The notes under the pieces are model-generated. The model worked only from the letters and a program-made list of their open reading frames with translations, did no database searches and was not told the DNA's origin. A program made the position numbers and the translations under genes. 64,000 bases of DNA from Apium graveolens. Lineage: Eukaryota; Streptophyta; Magnoliopsida; Apiales; Apiaceae. Location of the stretch: positions 132,944,088 through 133,008,087 of the forward strand of contig NC_133647.1 in assembly GCF_009905375.1 (NCBI RefSeq), written 5' to 3'. Below are positions 22,301 to 33,574 of this stretch, in pieces (position 1 is the first letter of the stretch; every line of letters begins with the position of its first letter).

Positions 22301-23370
22301 AATTTTCACTACAAGTTTCATGCCATTATCACATAAACATACAAAAATTGAACCAAGCAACAAGAATGATCTCTAGGACCATTCATTCGGCTCCCTTAAG
22401 GTCATGGCCGAATGAAATGGAAGGGAATGGTCATTTAACATCAAGAGTTTCTTTCTTAAGACTTGGAACTTCACCATTCCTTGTAGTCCTCTCAAAAACA
22501 ACCTTAAATCCACAAAAATCAAAGTTGCACTTTGAGTTTCAACTAAAACCTTAACATGCAACTTTAAAACTTAAACTTTTTACTCAAAACTCCTTGGAAT
22601 ATATGTGATCATGGTATGGGAAGTAACATTTACTTGTGTAGAAGGTGGAAACTTGGTGGAGGAATGAAGAAAATGGGGAGGGGGTTGGTTTCGGCTGAAA
22701 AACCGAGAGAAGGAGGGGGAGGGCCGAGAATGAGGGAGTGAGGAGGGTGGGAGGAGAAAGTGTGATGGTGAGTGGAGTGGATGATCATATCAATTGCTTG
22801 CTTTATGGTTTTTGATTTGGCAAATGTGAGTGGGAATGAGAATTGACAAGACTATCCCTCCACTTATACTTGGTTCATTTTGCATGCAAGGGTAAAGAAG
22901 GAATTTGGCTAGAAAAATAAGAGTTAGTGGGGTTGGAATTGTCTCTTTAGCCCTTTGAATTGAATAGAGAAGGATTTGCATGCAAGGACAACCATGTAAT
23001 TTGCTAATTATGACAACTGACATTTATAAAGATTTATTTTTATAAAATAAAATACAAGTTCAAAAATTATAAAATTTATACCATAAAATAACTTGGATTT
23101 TTAGAAATTTTATAAAACCACTTTAAAATTTTGTGAACAAAATAACTTTTAAAAAGATATTTATTCAAGGTTTAAAATATTCCTTATAAATCAAAAATAA
23201 AAGAAATAAATAAACTTTTGCTTTGAAAAAAATCATATACCACATAACGAAAATTTAAGACGCGGAAATTCTCATTCACACAAACATACAATAGTTGAAT
23301 ATATTGGCATTCGGCTTTAAAATTACACCAAATTTACAATTACTATTACACGAAAATGCCGGTTGTAACA
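19331..23370 (-). repeat. 5' LTR of gypsy element H
   Basis: The LTR is about 4.04 kb. On the minus strand it begins TGTTACAACCGGCATTTT at 23370 and ends GGGTATGACA at 19331. It is colinear with both LTRs of C (4052 bp) but clearly diverged. Shared landmarks are the GCATGC-rich block, the CCGAATGAATGG stretch, the tract where C has CCTCCCTCTCC, and the conserved GATTACTTCGCGGCTGATCACC-like block. ORFs inside are chance. The outer edge abuts AATCT (23371-23375), the expected TSD in element F. Confidence 0.93.
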
Positions 23371-23375
23371 AATCT

Positions 23376-26270
23376 AATCCTAATGCACCTGTGATTCTAT
23401 TTGATTCTCCAGTGAAGCAATATAGCAAGAGAATAAGAGAATATCTCATGAACAAGTTCAAGAGAGTGTCAAAAGGTTACAAGGGAAAGGTCTTTTCCCT
23501 TGATCAAGCATACAAGAACATGTATCTCAAAGGAGTACAACAACTACATCTCTTGATCCAATCCCACAAGAACCTGCACCTCAGAGTGGTGCAGCAGATG
23601 TTGAAGAACAAGAGCCTCTAAATGAAAAGTCCATTCAACAATGGCATGATGAAGAAACTGCCAGAATTCAGGCAGAAGTCTCTAAGGTCAAGGACTTCTG
23701 TAGGAAATTTGATCCTATAAGATTCAGTCAGACAACTATTTTTCAAGAAGAGCATGCTTAGGAGTCTAACACTACAATTATGGAGAAGAGTGCACAAGAA
23801 CCTGGGTGTCAAAGTCATTCAGCAACTCATGATTCTCCAGCCACACAAGAACTATTACATCAAAGTTGCAAAGAAGGCTTCACTCCTACTACAGTAACTC
23901 TAGTAATAAATGTTGAAGGCAGAGTTCATCCATCACCACCATCTGTTGATATCTTATCAGTTCCTCCATTGAATATATGTAAAGAAGCTGAATCTTCAGA
24001 TTCACGAGGTATAAATAATGATTTCACTTTGTCGGTATTTATTTTAAATACTGATTTTGTCTTATCAGCATTTATTATGCATGTTTTAAAATCTGCTAGG
24101 ATGGTTATTTCTAGACCGTATTTAAGGACTACCTCTAGTTGTATGACCACATATCACCTTTCATTAGCCACCTCTTATTTTTGTAGGATAAATTATATGA
24201 ACTTTTATGTGAGTTATGTGAAAAGATTTAGATAAAACAGAATTAAAGAGAGGCAGGATCCTTCCTGGCAAAAGGAGAGGTAGATGAGAGTCAGGATTTA
24301 GTAATCCTTGTAAGGAAACTCTAAATATTGAAAGTTATGAGTTGTGTGATGTGAGGAGTAGTTAGACTACTTTAAAAGAATATAGAGATTAAGTGTTACT
24401 TGTTATATTTTTCAGGTGCATAGAGTACACAAGAAACAGCTGTTGAACAACAGTCTGTTGACCCTCGAATAAACTCTAATGTACCAAGTGTTGATAATCT
24501 CCCTGCAGGTCTAAGTACTAATACTTTCCTGCAGTCCATTCAATCTACTATTCCACCACCTATATCAATCCCTGTTCTTGTTGAAAAATAGTCGATTCAC
24601 TCTATTATTTCATCACCTAAAATTCTCCATGTTATTGCTAAAGATGTAGTAGCACAACGGTCCATTCAAAAAGATTTATCTACTACAAAGTCATCACAGC
24701 ACTCCAGAGGTACTGAGGTTCTGGAAGTAAATCCAGAAGCTTTAGTTCATCTATCTACAATTCTTGAAGATGTGGAGTTAAATGCTGATGGTATGGAAGC
24801 TTCTGAAGCTGCTGGATCACATACAACACCAATTTCTGATTCTATCTTACATGTTGAAGCTGGAGATAAAGTTCAGCAGATAGTTCAAGATCCAGTTATA
24901 AATGAAGGATCTAATGATGGTGAAGAAGCTGATACTTCAAATGCCCTTATAGATCCTAAAGATGATTTATTCTTCCCTAAAGATATGCCTAAACATGTGA
25001 GGCAACAGAAGCTTAAGGAGTTAGATGCTAAGAAGAAGCAGGATTATTTTGATGATATATGGAATGCTAAATGGAAATATGCTGCATATCTTATTTCCAA
25101 AACCAATGTTGTTGAACATCTGGAAACAGCTAAATAGAGAATTCATAATCCTGACATGCTGAATCATCTGAAAGCATCTACTCTGGTCATAAAATCCTTG
25201 CATACAGCTCAAGAAGCAACTACTTCTCAAATCAATCAGATCAAAGAATCTTTGATTGCTTTAAGGCTAACTACTCATTAGGAAATTCAGAAGTAGATTG
25301 TACCAATTGTTGCTAGACATACTACAATTGAAGCCAATCAAGCTAGATTGGAAGCTAAGCAAGTTCAAATGTCTGAACAACTTACAGAGGTACAGAATTC
25401 AATGGAGATGATTCTTTCTCTACTGCTCGGTGATGATGCCAAAAATGGGGAGAAGATTGTTAAGTCTAAATGTAAGTAGCTGACATTGACAAACTATGGG
25501 GAAGTAAGAAACTTGCACCTAGAAGAGATTCTTCTGAAACATTAAAGAAGATTTACAGTGGAAGTTCTCATTCTAGAAAACCTGGAATCACAAGGGGTCT
25601 GGGAAGGTTAAATGATGATCCATCTATAGGTGATGTTTAGATTCTAAGGAAGCATGCTAATCTGACAGAAATTGGAGATAATGTAATGCTTGAAGACTTA
25701 CAGAAGATCATATTAGTACAAAGTGTTACTGATCTTGTTGGACAGAAAATGATTTGTTTTCTGAAGTTTGGGAGAAGAATAAGGTTAACTCAAGAACAGT
25801 TGAAAGACAAATCATGGCAGGAATTAGAACTTGTTGCTACAATTCTCAAGGTAACCAATCCTATAACTGCAAGATGGTCTATATTTATAAAGAACCTGAT
25901 ACAGTTAAAGCAGAGAGGAATGCCTTACAAATCTAACTACATTCCAAAGTACATTGATCAAACTGAAAATGCTGTTGATATGTCTATTGGAGGAGCCAAG
26001 ATAGAAATGAGTCTAGGAAGGGAAGTCATAACTTTTAATCCTGATGGAAAGAAGATTGGATTTCTGGAACTGGATGATCTATCTCTTGGGAACTCAAAGC
26101 TACATGATCTCAAGGCTTCCATCTATCATAATGATAAATCAATAGATGAACTGAAAGAACAAAAATATAGGATGCAATGGTATTTGGATGTAATGGAAGA
26201 GAATCTGTTGAGGAAGTTTCTTGAAGATTTTCCAGACTGTGTTAGAGTTCAGAATGATGATATTCACTGA
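23376..26270 (+). pseudogene. F long 3' ORF (SIRE-type, unknown or env-like), decayed
   Basis: Coding pieces in changing frames: about 23376-23621, 23600-24008, 24416-25136, 25137-25480 and 25686-26270. Shared blocks with the E 3' ORF include a helical segment ending L-L-L-G-D-D-A-K-N-G-E-K (about 25410-25460; E reads L-L-L-P-D-D-A-K-N-G-E-K near 35940). A C-terminal domain around W-S-I-F-I-K-N (about 25875) matches W-S-E-Y-I-S-K of E. Stops and frameshifts are scattered, for example at 23758, 24589 and 25135. In SIRE elements this position holds an ORF sometimes called env-like; no signal peptide or membrane segment is evident here. Role unknown. Confidence 0.72.
24009..24415 (+). other. Candidate intron in the F 3' ORF
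   Basis: A 407-bp AT-rich segment starts GTATAAAT and ends TTATATTTTTCAG. Joining the flanks keeps the reading frame (S-R-G then A) of the coding-like sequence on both sides, while the segment itself adds non-homologous, stop-containing sequence. The 504-residue E 3' ORF has no obvious counterpart. It could instead be a small insertion. Confidence 0.4.
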
Positions 26271-26357
26271 AGTAATAATGAATATGCTTACTTGATTTTT
26301 ACATTTAGATAGTTTTAACATCATCAATCAGAACTTGTACATATTTACATAATGTAC

Positions 26358-26371
26358 AAGTTGGGGAAGAT
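26358..26371 (+). other. Polypurine tract of element F
   Basis: CAAGTTGGGGAAGAT directly precedes the 3' LTR. It resembles the E tract (CAAGTTGGGGGGAGAT). Confidence 0.85.
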
Positions 26372-26858
26372 TGTTAGATCTAATTGATGATATCAGGACA
26401 GAAACTATCAGTAGTTCTTATCAGGACTTAATATCAGTATTTACTGAAGAGTGACGTCATCAGTACTTATATCAGTACTTGATGATCAAAAGTTGATGTC
26501 ATTAAGATTTATCACTTCAGTAGATATTCAAGAAGGAAAAAGATTGCGGAATTCAAGGCGGTGAAGGATTTATCTCAGAAGCAATCATACATTGATATGT
26601 AATAGGTTTCCTTATTGTAATAGAATAAGATTCCTTATTAATTATGTAACTGTGCACTATATAAGCACATATTAGGTTTACTTTATATGAGTTGCGTACA
26701 TTATTATATCATCCGCATAACCTAGCAGCTCTCAAGCATAATTGTTTATAATCAGTTTTTATCTGTTAATATAGAAACTGTTGATTCTATTAAAGATTTA
26801 TCGAATTGTTTGCATAAACTCTATTCACCCCCCTCTAAATTTGATTACAGACCTAATA
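26372..26858 (+). repeat. 3' LTR of element F
   Basis: The LTR is 487 bp and begins TGTTAGATC. It ends ACCTAATA, where the E LTR family ends ACCTAACA or ACCTAATA. A TATA-like TATATAAGCAC lies near 26658. The tail TTCACCCCCCTCTA resembles the TTCAACCCCCTTCT tail of the E LTR. The second LTR is outside the window. Confidence 0.8.
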
Positions 26859-28291
26859 ATGGATTTTATTCAAACTAGGAGGGGCATAAGTGGTCGAGTG
26901 ATACCGGTCCAGCATTGTTTATTAGGCCCAAATGGCCAGGAAGTTCTGGAAATACGGTTCATTCCTTAGGAGTCCAGCGATCGGTGGACAAGTAAATTTG
27001 ACTGTTTTCCCCTACATGTAGGTATTAAGTGGAGTTGTACAACTGCGACTGATCATCATAAGTTGCACTTCTCGTGTGACACTACTCCAGAATTAGTTCA
27101 CCATCCAGATTGGATATTTTCTGTAACATTATCGAGAGCACCCCGATCGGAAAACTACGGTTGGGTGACCGATGAATGTTGGCAGGGTCAAGCGTTCAAA
27201 ATGATATTTTAAAAATGAAGTATCTCGTAACTTCATCTTTTAACTGATATCCCGAGAATTGATTTTACTTGAAGGGACAAAGGTCCTCAAGAGTTTTTAC
27301 GAAAATGAATTATACAAGATTCGCCTTGTAACTTCATCTACATGATGAACCTTTCAAAACTTGTTATACTTTGAACAACAGTAGTGTTCAAGGAGTTTTA
27401 TGAAAAAGATATATAAATATATTGAAGTATCTCGTAATTTCATCTTTTAAACATATATCAAGTTTATGTTACCTTATGCAAGGCAAGGATTTTCAGAAAA
27501 ATGTTCAGACAAGGTTATATATATGAGATCACCTTGTAACGTTATATTATATAGTTCATATTTTGAAGCTCTGTTTATACCAAAGATTTTCAGTGATTAT
27601 GAAAAGATATATGTTGAAGTTACTTGTAACTTCATCTTTTAAAATATAATGGAACTCTATTTATATTATGCATAACATAGGATTTTAGAGATTTATGAAA
27701 GTATATATATTGAAATATGTTGCAACTCTTCATGTTAAGATATTAAACTTAATTAATATTTGCATGGCAAAGATTTTCAGAAATACTATGAAAATCTTAA
27801 ATACTGTTGATCAGTTATATGTTATTTTGGTGGGTTATGTTGCTCGCCCTTGCTTATTTTATCTATCACTCAACAACAGCTAGACAAGATGAACATAACC
27901 AATCCCCAATTCTCGAACAGATAGGAAACGTTCGGCAGGTTCCTGTAGAGGTTGATGCCGCCATAGCTGAGGTGGGAACTACAATAGGCTAGGCCTTCAA
28001 CTTTTGGTGTACCGGACTTATCTATAATTATAAATCATGTTATATATTGGCAAGGAACATGTAAAATTATTAAGAATCTCTTTTAAGTTGTAATAACTTA
28101 TAATTTTGTGGATCATATGACTTGTACTTGTTTCAGTTTCATCTCTGAGAATATAACTAATTATGTGTGTGTGCGTATATTGTGGGGTCACAACGTGCAG
28201 TAGTTAATTGTTGATTCTATATTAAGTGTTATTAATTTTTATGGAACATGTGACAACCCGGATCCCCGACCCCAGATTTGGGGGTGTTACA
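26859..28291 (+). repeat. Element G: 3' part of a D-family long LTR, plus strand
   Basis: Matches, inverted, 30779-32070 of the D LTR: the shared path runs from ATGGATTTTAT..CTAGGAG to the end GGGGGTGTTACA. The LTR is cut on its left by F; its 5' part must lie left of the window. No primer site follows the end at 28291, so it is a 3' LTR or solo LTR. Confidence 0.85.
27200..27740 (+). repeat. About 100-bp tandem units with hairpin motif inside the G LTR
   Basis: About six diverged units of roughly 100 bp. Each carries a short dyad of the form TGAAGT-ATCTCGTA-ACTTCA followed by TCTTTT (clear at about 27217, 27423 and 27617; worn at 27306, 27515 and 27710). The same series appears inverted in the D LTR at about 31390-31740. 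Confidence 0.7.
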
Positions 28292-29189
28292 ATGCTCATA
28301 AAGATTGTGGTGCTCAACAGGATGCCCAACTGATGGTATCTAATTATAAGGACTACAATAACAGCCCAGGCGTTCAGGTAAAGCTCGCAGGGGTGAGCCC
28401 TGAACTCTGCTAGAAAGTTTACTATGAATGGATGAATTGGGAGCCTTATTCCCGAAATAATAGCACTCTTGAAGACATACAGTTGTTTCGGGTCTTAGTT
28501 GCAGGTTAGGTTGTTATCATGGGCCTTACAAACCTTGACCCCTCGTGAAAAGCTATACAATTATTTGATTTGTCGTAGCTCACTTTTCTTGAGCTCGCTT
28601 GACGAAAGGCATCAAGATAAACACTAGTTGGATACTCTTCAGTTAATTCTTGGAACATGTTTGTCATGCTCGTAGCATCCGAAGAAGGTTGTAGAACATA
28701 GATGAATTAAGTACCATACCTCATTGGGATCTCACCATGGCACGGGGAGTCACGGCCCCAGTCAGGGAGATGAAAGTGGTGTTATTCTCTGGAGACATCC
28801 TCGACAAAAGCTTTAAATACTTGAAAGAGCTAAAGGTATAGAGAATTTGAAAAATTGAGAAGTTGAGAAATGAGAAGTGAATGAAAATGAAAGTTTCTCC
28901 TCTTCCTTTATAAGAAAAAAGGCACCTGCTATAGCAAGTTACAACCCAGGATGGTTCGCGTATGCAGGTTATTTATGGGTTAATTCCTACAATTGACTAA
29001 AATTGTTCATTATTAGTGGGAAAGGAACACAAAGAATGAATAAATGCTCCTTCGAAGCTGAATTTACAGAGACAGTCCTAAGTACACTTAATTAAAGCTA
29101 AGATTAATGGATTAGTCTTAAGCCAAGATTAGAAATGCTAATCATTCAAATTAATGAATAAGTTGGAAACTTATTTATAAATTTCTAAA

Positions 29190-29690
29190 AATGATGCCAC
29201 CTTGCTTACTCTCGGAAGAGTAGACTCGGAAGAGTAAGATTATTTTGGAGGCTTTTCATCCGCCAATGATGTCACCTTGCTTACTCTGGGAAGAGTAGAC
29301 TCGAAAGAGTAGTATTATTTTGGAGGCTTTTCAGCCACCAAGGATATCACCTCGTCTACTCTCGGAAGAGTACACTCGGAAGAGTAAGATTATTTTGGAG
29401 GCTTTTCAGCCGTCAAGGACGTCACCTCGCCTACTCTTGAAAGAGTAAAATAATTTTGGAGGCTTTTCAACTATCAAAAACATCACCTTGCCTACTCTCG
29501 GAAGAGTAGAAATATTTTGTATGCTTTTCAGCCATCAAGGACGTCATTTTGCCTACTCTCGAAAGAGTAGGATTATTTTAAAGGCTTTTCAGACGCCACG
29601 GAAGACACCTTGCTTATTCCCATGAGAGTAGACTCAGAAGAGTATGATTATTTTAAAGGCTTTTAGCCATCTAGCATGTCACCACGATTA
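29190..29690. repeat. Minisatellite with 75-bp and 61-bp units
   Basis: About seven and a half tandem copies. The consensus carries ACCTTGCCTACTCTCGGAAG, then AGTAG, then ATTATTTTGGAGGCTTTTCA, then GCC-TCAAGGAC. The first three and the seventh units contain an extra 14-bp AGACTCGGAAGAGT duplication (about 75 bp); the middle units lack it (about 61 bp). Confidence 0.88.
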
Positions 29691-29829
29691 CTCCTGAAAG
29701 AGTAGAGCGTCCATGCCACAAATACTAGGAAGAGTAGAGCATCCACGCCACAAGCTCCTGGAATAATAGGGCGTCAACATCACAAGATTCAAGAAAGAAG
29801 GTTTTGACTTGAAGAAAAAATAGACTGAG

Positions 29830-30240
29830 GACCCTCAGGCAAGGAGGCTCTAGGGGAACCACTCCAGACGAGTGAACTCAACCAAGTAGGCTCCCTAGAA
29901 TTTCCCTCGGGGTAGCCCTAGCCGAGTAGGCTCCAAGGGAGCCCTCTCGGCCGAGTAGGTTGCCACTACCAAAGCAAAAAGAAAAAAATTTGAAAATACT
30001 TTAACCGAGAAGGCCTACACCAAGGAACCTACCAACTGAGTGGGCTGCCTTGACGCAAACCTCCAAAAGAGTAGAGTAGGCCGAGTAAGCTCTAAAGGAG
30101 CCTCTCGCTCACCATCACGGTCATGATGACGCCCAGAATAATGGAGGCAGGAGATTCCAGCCGAGTAGGTCTCCATCGTGGAGCCCCTCAACCGAGTAGG
30201 AGGAGCTGAGTAGGCTTCATAGGAGCCCTCGGCCCGCGAT
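29830..30240. repeat. Dispersed CCGAGTAGGCTCC-type short repeats
   Basis: At least eight copies of a CGAGTAGG core (for example near 29917, 29950, 30076, 30162 and 30197), often next to AGGGAGCC or GGAGCCCT. They share the GAGTAG word with the minisatellite just upstream, so both may derive from one unit. Confidence 0.65.
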
Positions 30241-30778
30241 CGCGGTCACAGGTGAATATTTGCCCCCCATGGCGACCACAAACAAAATTTTTAGCTCCCC
30301 ATGGCGAACAAAGACGAAATTTTCTAATGATTTTTTGCCGAAAAATTAAAATTTTCAAAATTACTAATTAGGGTCGATTAGTAAAAATTAGTCAAAAATC
30401 AACCCCCATTTAAGGCCAATTAGCCTCGATTAAGGACAATTAGTGTAATAAACCTTATATTTAACCTTTATAAAGGTTATTTAGTAACTTACCCTTAATA
30501 TTTAACCAGATTAAAACCAATTATCCCCATTTAGGGTTGATTAATCTTGATTAAGGCTAATTAGCATACGTTACCTCAAAATTAGGCTACATTGAGCCTA
30601 ATTAGTAATTGTTACCAAGAAACTAGCCCCGATTAGGGTCATTTAACCCTCATTAGAGTTGAATATTAGCTGTAGGACTGAAATTAGCCTTTGTCAAGAT
30701 TAAAAGGTGATCAACACACGTTTCTTAGCCTTAATAAGGCCATAATAGATTAAAAAGCTATTTAATTAGCCTCGTGGT

Positions 30779-33574
30779 TGTAACACCCCCAAATTCGGGG
30801 TCGGGAATCCGGGTTGTCACGAGTTCCATTTCCTTTCATAAAACTTAATCTTAATAAACAACCAACAACTCCGTATTTTGACCCAACAACATACACACAC
30901 ACACCACAAGTTATAGTCTCAGAGATGAATACCAAAAATGAACGAGTCATTTTATTCCAAAATTGTAAATCATTACACCTCAAAAGAGTTTCTGAATGAA
31001 TTACATATCATTTTCCATTATTACACTTCATAAATATAAATAAGTATGGCATAACAAGGGTTGAAAGACTAGCCTATTGGTAGTTCCTACCTTAGCTACA
31101 ACGGCTTCAACGCCTACAGGAAACTGCGGAACGTTTCCTATATGCTCGCGAATTGGGAGCTTGGTCTTGTTCATCTTGTCTAGCTGTTGTTGTGTGATGA
31201 AAGAATAAAGAAAGGGTGAGCAAAAAGCCCACCAAAATAACATGTATAATAATTAACAATATATGAGCATTCTCATAGTACTCATGAAAGTTTTGGTCAA
31301 GCAAAAATGAACGGAGTTTGATATCATAATGCGACGAACTCGAAAAAATTCAATATAGATATACTTTTCAAAAACTTTGAAATCCTCTGTCGTGTATCAT
31401 ATACACAGAGTTTCATTCTATAATTGTATAAAAATATTATTGCAAGGTGATCTCATATATCTACCCTTGTCTCAACATTTTTCTGAAACTCTTTGGCATA
31501 CATAAATTAATCATTTACTAGATATAAGTTGAAAAGATGAAGTTACAAGATACTCCAATATACTTATATCTTTTTCGAATACTACTTGAACTTCCACCGT
31601 TCAAGGTATAATCAGTTTCAAAAGTTCATCATATAGATGAGACTACAAGATAAAACTTTAATATAATCAATTTTTGAAATATCATCAAAATGAAATGAAG
31701 TTATGAGATACTTTATTTGATGAAAACATCATTTTAAAAACTCAAACCTACCAACACTCAACAATCGCTAAGCCGTAGTCTTTCTATCAAAGTGCTCTGG
31801 GTAGTGTTGCAGAAATATCCAAACTGGATGATGAACTCATTACGGGAGTTTGACGCGCCAAGAAGACCACTTATCATGATCAGTCGCAGTAGTACGACCC
31901 CATAATTTTCTACATGTAAAGGAGAACATTCGGTTTTACTTGTCGACCGAATGCTGGACTCCTAAGGAATGGACCGTCTTAGCGGAACTTTCAGGCCATT
32001 TAGGCCAATAAATAAGGCTGGGCCGGTGCCACTTGACCACTTACGCCACTCCTAGTTCAGATAAAATCCATGACTCTGAAACGTAAAGCTCGTCTCCCCT
32101 TTCCCCAAGTAGAAACTTATTGATACGACTCCACCAAGAAGTGGCATTTAGTTGGAAAGGAAAACTCACCGATATTTCTCAGGCGATGCCTGTTAATGGA
32201 TTAAACTTATTCCAAGAATTTTACTTCCTGAGTGTTGGGTAAGTAATCAAAAACTCTTTTATCAAAACAGCACCTTCCTTGCGAATATAAAGATACATCA
32301 CGGGGCCGGATCCCTCAGATTTTTGAGCGAGTATTTAAATCCCCTTCAAAAGGAAGATCTTAAATTTGAAAACAAGTTTTGGGATCTGGTCTAACTTTCA
32401 AAAATAGTTTTGATAAAGTTTGAAAATAGATTTTGGAAATATTTAAAGTAAGAATGATTTGATAGTATTAATCATTTCCCGAATATTTGGCGAATATCGA
32501 AACTTTATTCTTTAGGAAAATAAAGAATATTATTTAATAAAATAAGCAGAGTCATAAGTCCTCGAATGAATTTTCAGACTAATATTCATTAATAAAATTA
32601 GCGGAGTCATAAGTCCTCGAATGAATATTCAGACTAATATTCATTTATTAATAGAAATAAAATAAGTTTCATAAGTAAAAATCTATTCAAATAATTAAAA
32701 TAGTCTTTGATTGTAATAAGAATCTTAAATGAATATTCGTAAAATAATATTTACTTATAATTTAAAACTATCGAATAAACATTATTTGATTAATAGTTTT
32801 AAAAACTATATAGATATATATATATAATATACTCGGGAACATCGTCTCCTGATTTAGAAAAATGTTCAACTTTGGGTCCTCTATACCAAGGGTATACGCA
32901 AGTACTGCTTATCTCTAGCATAGGTATTATGCAGTTTATAATCAATTGAATCGACAATGAAATATCAGGATTCCGAAACAGGCATGCATATATATATATC
33001 ATATCAACATGCTTCAATGTATCGCAAGAATTTCTAATAACAAACATGCACTTATCGCAAGATAATGCATATATATTTATATATATCACAACAACAGTTA
33101 TACGGGTAGAAAACTTGCATGAGTGTTCTAGGATAGGCTTAAGCTTTAAGTGGGTCCGGTAACCTATGAACAATAACATAAGCCAGAATTAGACCACGGT
33201 CGCTTAAGAAACTGGACTTTATCCCCTTAGACTCTAATGTTCGCTTATGCGCTTAACGATTTATATTAGTCGCTCGAGTAACCTCGGCTTCACAATTTTT
33301 ATAAAATTAACCGATTAACTTTTAAGGTGACACTTACACGAGTACTTTAGTAACTGCCTAATTCACTTCACATAAATCTTTTGTGTTTCAATTAATCATT
33401 TAAGGGCCTTAATTATGCTCTCAAAGTTACTCAAGGTTCCGGGGTTCGCTCGCGAAACGCCGTTATTTAAAATAGTCGTTTCTCCTCCCTCGTAACTCGG
33501 ATTTAGGAGAAAGACATATCAAAACAAAGTTCATAACATGAACTATATAAAAATGTAAAAGGACATAATCTTAC
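30779..33574 (-). repeat. D 3' LTR, distal part
   Basis: About 2.8 kb from the E insertion (TSD CTTAC at 33570-33574) to the LTR end TGTAACACCCCC (30779, minus-strand GGGGGTGTTACA). Joining it to 45961-47258 gives an LTR that stays colinear with the plus-strand LTR at the right window end across the join: GACCCG-GAACTC-CTG then TAGTTCATGTTA-GA then TTTTGATATGT. Confidence 0.88.

Larger units (their letters stand above)
1..23370 (-). mobile_element. Element H: Tekay-like Ty3/gypsy retrotransposon, 5' part, interrupted by Copia element A
   Basis: Read on the minus strand from right to left, the element has a 4.04-kb 5' LTR (19331-23370), a tRNA-Met primer site, a leader ORF, gag, protease and reverse transcriptase. 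It runs off the window at position 1 inside the RT domain, at the point matching about 55200 of full-length element C. Gag is cut by Copia element A at 1836-17787, with target duplication GTTAT on the left and GTTGT on the right. The intact sister C shows the uninterrupted target. H itself sits inside Copia element F; its outer TSD would be AATCT (23371-23375), with the second copy outside the window. H and C are the same family, but H carries several stops and indels and is much older. Confidence 0.93.
23371..26858 (+). mobile_element. Element F: SIRE/Maximus-like Copia, 3' part only
   Basis: The visible part holds the 3' ORF region, a polypurine tract and a 487-bp 3' LTR. Its upstream part was displaced to the left of the window by insertion of H. 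Its 3' ORF matches the 3' ORF of element E in order and in several blocks, but the LTR sequence differs strongly from that of E, so it is a related, not identical, family. F ends inside a plus-strand D-family LTR; the flanking bases ATGGA (26859-26863) should be its TSD. Confidence 0.82.
28292..30778. other. Unassigned repeat-rich spacer between two inverted D-family LTRs
   Basis: No ORF of note. Contents: unclassified sequence with short G/C-rich patches (28292-29185); a minisatellite (29190-29690); CCGAGTAGGCTCC-like repeats (29830-30240); two CCCCATGGCGA-containing blocks (about 30265 and 30297); and an AT-rich part with repeated GATTAGGG / AATTAGCCTCGATTAAGG words (30360-30700). The composition suggests remnants of another element, but no LTR ends, primer site or pol were recognised. 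Confidence 0.6.

Noticed and set aside
23780..24235. 151-residue ORF as an independent gene
   Set aside because: Its first half is F 3' ORF and its second half reads into the candidate intron; not a separate gene.
29190..29690. Possible CRISPR-like array
   Set aside because: Units are contiguous without unique spacers, vary in length, and the DNA is plant nuclear; it is a minisatellite.
32799..33179. 126-residue ORF in the D LTR
   Set aside because: Lies wholly in an LTR, AT-rich, not kept in the G or J copies as far as visible.
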